Source: Argopecten irradians
Lineage: Eukaryota > Mollusca > Bivalvia > Pectinida > Pectinidae
Direction of reading: 5' to 3'
Length of the DNA stretch: 64,000 bases
Assembly (NCBI RefSeq): GCF_041381155.1
Contig: NC_091142.1
Location: forward strand, 37,683,604-37,747,603
Shown: positions 60,904 to 64,000 of the stretch, one piece after another
Layout of the letters: each line of letters starts with the position of its first letter
How positions within the stretch are numbered: the first letter of the stretch is position 1
Notes under the pieces: generated by a model
Told to the model about the DNA's origin: nothing
What the model saw: the letters and a program-made list of their open reading frames with translations, nothing else
Databases searched by the model: none
Translations under genes and position numbers: made by a program

Positions 60904-62385
60904 ATGTCTAGTGTAAGTGATGAAAGTATCACAGAAGAAAAAACTGTGTTTGAAAAAAGCGAAATCAGTCTTACGTCCACACAAATAGACAGTGGCATTT
61001 ATGAGTTGTTATCCGAGGAAGCGGGGTCGCTTAATAAATCTGACTTTAAATCATACATTAGAAGAGTATACAAATGTGATAGCGAAGCGTTGTTTAATGT
61101 TCGACAGTCATTATATGATTGTGCTTTGAAGAGGATTCCTTCTACGCCGTTCGGAGTATTAGTGAAACGTACTAATGGCGGAAGCTCAAAGGCAGAAGAA
61201 AAACTTATAGACGATGTTTATCTTCTGTATCACTACATCGGGGGTAGCGTTGGTGTCGAGGAGCTGAAACTTGTTCTGCGATACAAGGATCGAAATAAGT
61301 CGAGAACAGATCTCGATACGACTAGTACAGGTACCGTTACTGAGAAACCAGTTGAGCGTAACGATAACGGTACTCCAGCGAATCGTCACATAGGAGTGGA
61401 CGCCACGGAAGATCTATTTCGCCTACTTGTTGGGATGCGGTCCGAGATATTGGAACAGCTCAATTCTCTAGTACATACCTCAAATGTAGAGTTAAAGAGC
61501 ATGAGGGACGAAATAAAAGAATTAAGGCATGACAATACAGAAAAGGGGAAGCGTATAGAATTACTCGAGAAAGAACTCAATAAAATAAAAAGTGCATCCG
61601 GACATACTATAGACGGCAATATAGTAGCTAAAACGACTGTAAATGCGAATAGTTGTGACGCGCGAGATATTAAAGACACCCCGCAAAGTTCTGTAAAGAG
61701 CCAAATTCGGCTGATTAAAAGTTCATCTACCAACGCTTCTACTGGCGACGGTAAAAAATACGACCCGATTACCTTGGAACCAGAAACTGTTATAAAAAAA
61801 CCAAGCTATGCGGAAAAAGCAAAAAGTGTAAAAGATGCATCTGCAGGTAGCACACGCGGTGTCCTACACATTAATGATAAGTCTGTCACAGATAATTCAT
61901 CAGCAAGACCTAGATATGTATTTCAAGGTGTACAGAGAAAGTGTAAGCCGAAACGCTTACTCATGTCCAGAATAAAAGCGGATGGTTCATCGAACGAAAT
62001 CATCCAATCGATCATGTCATACGCAGCGGATCGTGGCGTTAAAATAACCTGGGTAAAACTGTTAAAATATTGGGACAGTGAGAACCCAACCTACACAGCA
62101 AGGGTAAATGTGGTGGAGAAAGACTACGAACTTGTCACAAATGGTTCATTCTGGCCAGAGGGTGTGTTAGTCCGCGATTGGTGGGATCGCGATGACTCGC
62201 GATCACCAAAGGAAACGCGCGAACCAGAATCTAAACGGTGGAACGGAACCGAGACGAACGGTTTTGGTAATGACGAACCTGACTACGGAGACGATGACCA
62301 CAGAACAGAAAAGAACAGGGACTATTACAATGATAAACGTCGTAACGTGAGTAGCTGGTATGATTACGACAATGATGTGTATTAG
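60904..62385 (+). CDS. LINE ORF1 protein, 493 aa
   Basis: This is the first ORF of the plus-strand LINE; in the family such proteins bind the element RNA and form the ribonucleoprotein. The N-terminal half is hydrophilic. Residues about 182-232 are heptad-rich and probably a coiled coil (MRDEIKELRHDNTEKGKRIE) that would trimerise or dimerise the protein. Residues about 339-425 form a compact domain (YVFQGVQRKCKPKRLLMSRI to WPEGVLVRDWW) seen at this position in many invertebrate LINE ORF1 proteins, probably an RNA-binding fold. The C-terminal 65 residues are charged and Asp/Arg/Tyr-rich. No zinc knuckle is visible. The stop overlaps the start of ORF2. Confidence 0.8.
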   Translation: MSSVSDESITEEKTVFEKSEISLTSTQIDSGIYELLSEEAGSLNKSDFKSYIRRVYKCDSEALFNVRQSLYDCALKRIPSTPFGVLVKRTNGGSSKAEEKLIDDVYLLYHYIGGSVGVEELKLVLRYKDRNKSRTDLDTTSTGTVTEKPVERNDNGTPANRHIGVDATEDLFRLLVGMRSEILEQLNSLVHTSNVELKSMRDEIKELRHDNTEKGKRIELLEKELNKIKSASGHTIDGNIVAKTTVNANSCDARDIKDTPQSSVKSQIRLIKSSSTNASTGDGKKYDPITLEPETVIKKPSYAEKAKSVKDASAGSTRGVLHINDKSVTDNSSARPRYVFQGVQRKCKPKRLLMSRIKADGSSNEIIQSIMSYAADRGVKITWVKLLKYWDSENPTYTARVNVVEKDYELVTNGSFWPEGVLVRDWWDRDDSRSPKETREPESKRWNGTETNGFGNDEPDYGDDDHRTEKNRDYYNDKRRNVSSWYDYDNDVY

Positions 62386-64000
62386 ATACTGTATCAATTT
62401 GTTTCTTTGTTGTATGTTCATTCTAAACTCAACTGGAATGAAACTTCAAAGTTGGAATATTCGTGGTGTCATGTACGGCACGCCATATCTTTGTGATACT
62501 CTTCGCAATGTTGATATAAGTTTTATCTCTGAACATTGGCTAATGCCGGAACAGCTTGATTTTCTGAACACTATTGATACAAGTTTTAAAGCAGTTGGCA
62601 GATCCGATTGTAGAATAGCGATAGAGCCAGAAAACAGATTCCGACGCGGTTTCGGAGGTGTTGCTATGTTGTGGCGTAAAGATTTGAAAGTCACTCCGCT
62701 TATTGAAGATGGTAATGACAGAATTATTAGTATTTGTATAGACACTAAAAGCTCTTACGTGTACGTTATAGGTGTTCTTATGCCGTCTACTAATTTAGCT
62801 CATCAGGAATTTATTGATACAGTCTTATGTTTAAATGATCTGTATGACAAGTATATTGAAATGGGTTCTGTAATAGTAATGGGTGACTTTAATGCTCATC
62901 TATCAAAAAGGTGTGGCATTAAAAACCACAATGAAGCAAATGAGAGAGGTCTTGTCATAGAAAAATTTATACAAGACCACAATTTGATATCAGTTAATTC
63001 CCAAAGCTGGTCACGTGGTCCTAACTATACATACATATCTGGTGATGGCAGTCATACGTCCATGATAGACCACATACTTATAGAAAACTCGAAAGTTGAT
63101 TTGATAGATTTCTGTTGTATAAATGATGACCACTCACTTAATATATCAGACCATCGTCCAATACAACTGAACTTTCGGACGATATGCCATAAGCGTGAGA
63201 CTCAACCATTAAGTACGGCGATTAACTGGAAAAAGGTAACGAGTGAACACATCAGTAACTATCACAAACAGTTAGATATGCTATTGGATCAAATTAATAA
63301 ACCAACAGATATATCTCAACTAGCTGATATAATGAATATCGCTGCGAAATCGTCATTTCCCGTTAAACGTTACAGACATTATTTAAAGCCCTACTGGAAA
63401 TATAACAATGTGAAATCATTACATACCAATATGAGACATTTACGGTCAGTATGGATCGATGAAGGTCGTCCACGAGGGCACGCTCATAAAACGTACAGTG
63501 AATACAAAGGCACAAAGAAATTATTTCGAAATGAACTGAACCTTGCGCGCGAACAGTATGAACGGGAACAGTTCGAAAAACTAGAAAGTTTGGCAGAACT
63601 TGATATAGGAACATTCTATAAAGCTATACGAACCAAAAGGAGTATTAATAAACACTCTTCCTCGTATGAATTACTGGTAGATGGACAGATTATACGCGAC
63701 TCCGATATCTTGAGAGAAGCGTGGTATGAGCATTTTCGCGGGCTGTCTAGTCCATTAAACGAAACACATTTTGATAATTTATTCAAAAAGCAAATTGAAA
63801 GCGAGGTCGAAGATATGTATGCTAATAGTTTTAACAACACTGATGGTATTTGTGACTGCCCTATTACAGTGTTAGAGGTGAAACATGCTATGAAGTGTAT
63901 GAATACTGGAAAAGCTGGCGGGCACGATGGTATCGTACTTGAACACATCAAATATGCCAGTAATAACATGTTAGATACAATTGTTTCGTGTTTTAATGGC
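62375..64000 (+). CDS. LINE ORF2: AP-type endonuclease and start of reverse transcriptase (partial)
   Basis: The frame is open from the ATG at 62375 to the window edge, 542 codons. That ATG overlaps the ORF1 stop (ATGTGTATTAG), which would allow termination-reinitiation; a later in-frame ATG at 62438 (MKLQSWNIRG) is an alternative start. Endonuclease motifs are W27-N28-x-R30, the catalytic glutamate in F-I-S-E53-H-W-L, MGDFNAH (169-175), SMIDHIL (229-235) and SDHRP (258-262). This enzyme nicks target DNA. After a linker, GKAGGHDGI (512-520) is the first conserved block of the reverse transcriptase (compare GKAxGPDGI). The remainder, including the catalytic FADD and 3' end, lies beyond 64000. 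Confidence 0.92.
   Translation, partial: MCIRYCINLFLCCMFILNSTGMKLQSWNIRGVMYGTPYLCDTLRNVDISFISEHWLMPEQLDFLNTIDTSFKAVGRSDCRIAIEPENRFRRGFGGVAMLWRKDLKVTPLIEDGNDRIISICIDTKSSYVYVIGVLMPSTNLAHQEFIDTVLCLNDLYDKYIEMGSVIVMGDFNAHLSKRCGIKNHNEANERGLVIEKFIQDHNLISVNSQSWSRGPNYTYISGDGSHTSMIDHILIENSKVDLIDFCCINDDHSLNISDHRPIQLNFRTICHKRETQPLSTAINWKKVTSEHISNYHKQLDMLLDQINKPTDISQLADIMNIAAKSSFPVKRYRHYLKPYWKYNNVKSLHTNMRHLRSVWIDEGRPRGHAHKTYSEYKGTKKLFRNELNLAREQYEREQFEKLESLAELDIGTFYKAIRTKRSINKHSSSYELLVDGQIIRDSDILREAWYEHFRGLSSPLNETHFDNLFKKQIESEVEDMYANSFNNTDGICDCPITVLEVKHAMKCMNTGKAGGHDGIVLEHIKYASNNMLDTIVSCFNG

Larger units (their letters stand above)
60569..64000 (+). mobile_element. LINE (non-LTR retrotransposon) with open ORF1 and ORF2, runs off the right edge
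   Basis: The element seems to begin near 60569 with a GC-richer start (CGCATGCGTCAAGGTGAGCG), followed by about 330 bp of 5' untranslated sequence. ORF1 (60904-62385) and ORF2 (62375 to beyond 64000) are both open as far as visible. Gene order, the AP-type endonuclease and the start of an RT domain define a LINE, most likely within the CR1/Jockey/I assemblage. It may be full-length and recent, but its 3' end is outside the window. Confidence 0.88.

Overview
This window looks like nuclear DNA of an invertebrate, most likely a bivalve mollusc. It is strongly AT-rich and intron-rich, with canonical GT-AG splice sites and no bacterial gene packing. It is crowded with elements typical of bivalve genomes: a tRNA-derived SINE with a conserved central domain, a non-autonomous Helitron (Helentron/pearl-like) element with about 146-bp central repeats, a BEL/Pao LTR element, CR1-like LINEs, many foldback MITEs and several minisatellites. 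The bivalve assignment is inference from this mixture; no species can be named.

Layout. 1-985: 58-60 bp satellite. 1-10.8 kb, minus strand: three well supported internal exons of a SLC39/ZIP metal transporter (10771-10804, 9604-9779, 8097-8241) and one possible further exon (1453-1536), in introns that carry their own minisatellites and a foldback element with a tandem duplication (4.8-7.05 kb). 10.8-30 kb: mostly unassigned AT-rich DNA, with a SINE (12.8 kb), small foldback elements (15.3, 19.8, 27.6 kb) and a 17-bp minisatellite with higher-order structure (24.8 kb). 30.47-31.63 kb: a near-perfect 1-kb palindrome beside a 107-bp palindrome, both flanked by the same 8-mer. 34.2-38.7 kb: a LINE relic, a 2-kb minisatellite of 29-bp units, a long GAT/CTG microsatellite and a 144-bp repeat block. 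39.7 kb: a possible coding exon. 40.8-42.9 kb: Helentron-like repeats. 43.085-51.252 kb: a recent BEL/Pao insertion with two near-identical LTRs and a 5-bp target duplication. 55.8-57.9 kb, minus strand: the one complete host coding exon, a 685-residue secreted, probably GPI-anchored cysteine-rich protein. 59.3-60.57 kb: a 5'-truncated LINE (minus). 60.57 kb to the right edge: a LINE on the plus strand with an open ORF1 and an open ORF2 that runs off the window.

The two host genes, a zinc/metal transporter and a surface glycoprotein, show no evident functional link. Most of the window is intergenic or intronic DNA built by transposons and tandem repeats. I did not find a convincing new multi-gene system. 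The most unusual items are the paired palindromic insertions at one 8-bp site, the nested 102-bp higher-order repeat, the ZIP exon that supplies an ATG just before the first membrane span, and the duplicated two-module surface protein.
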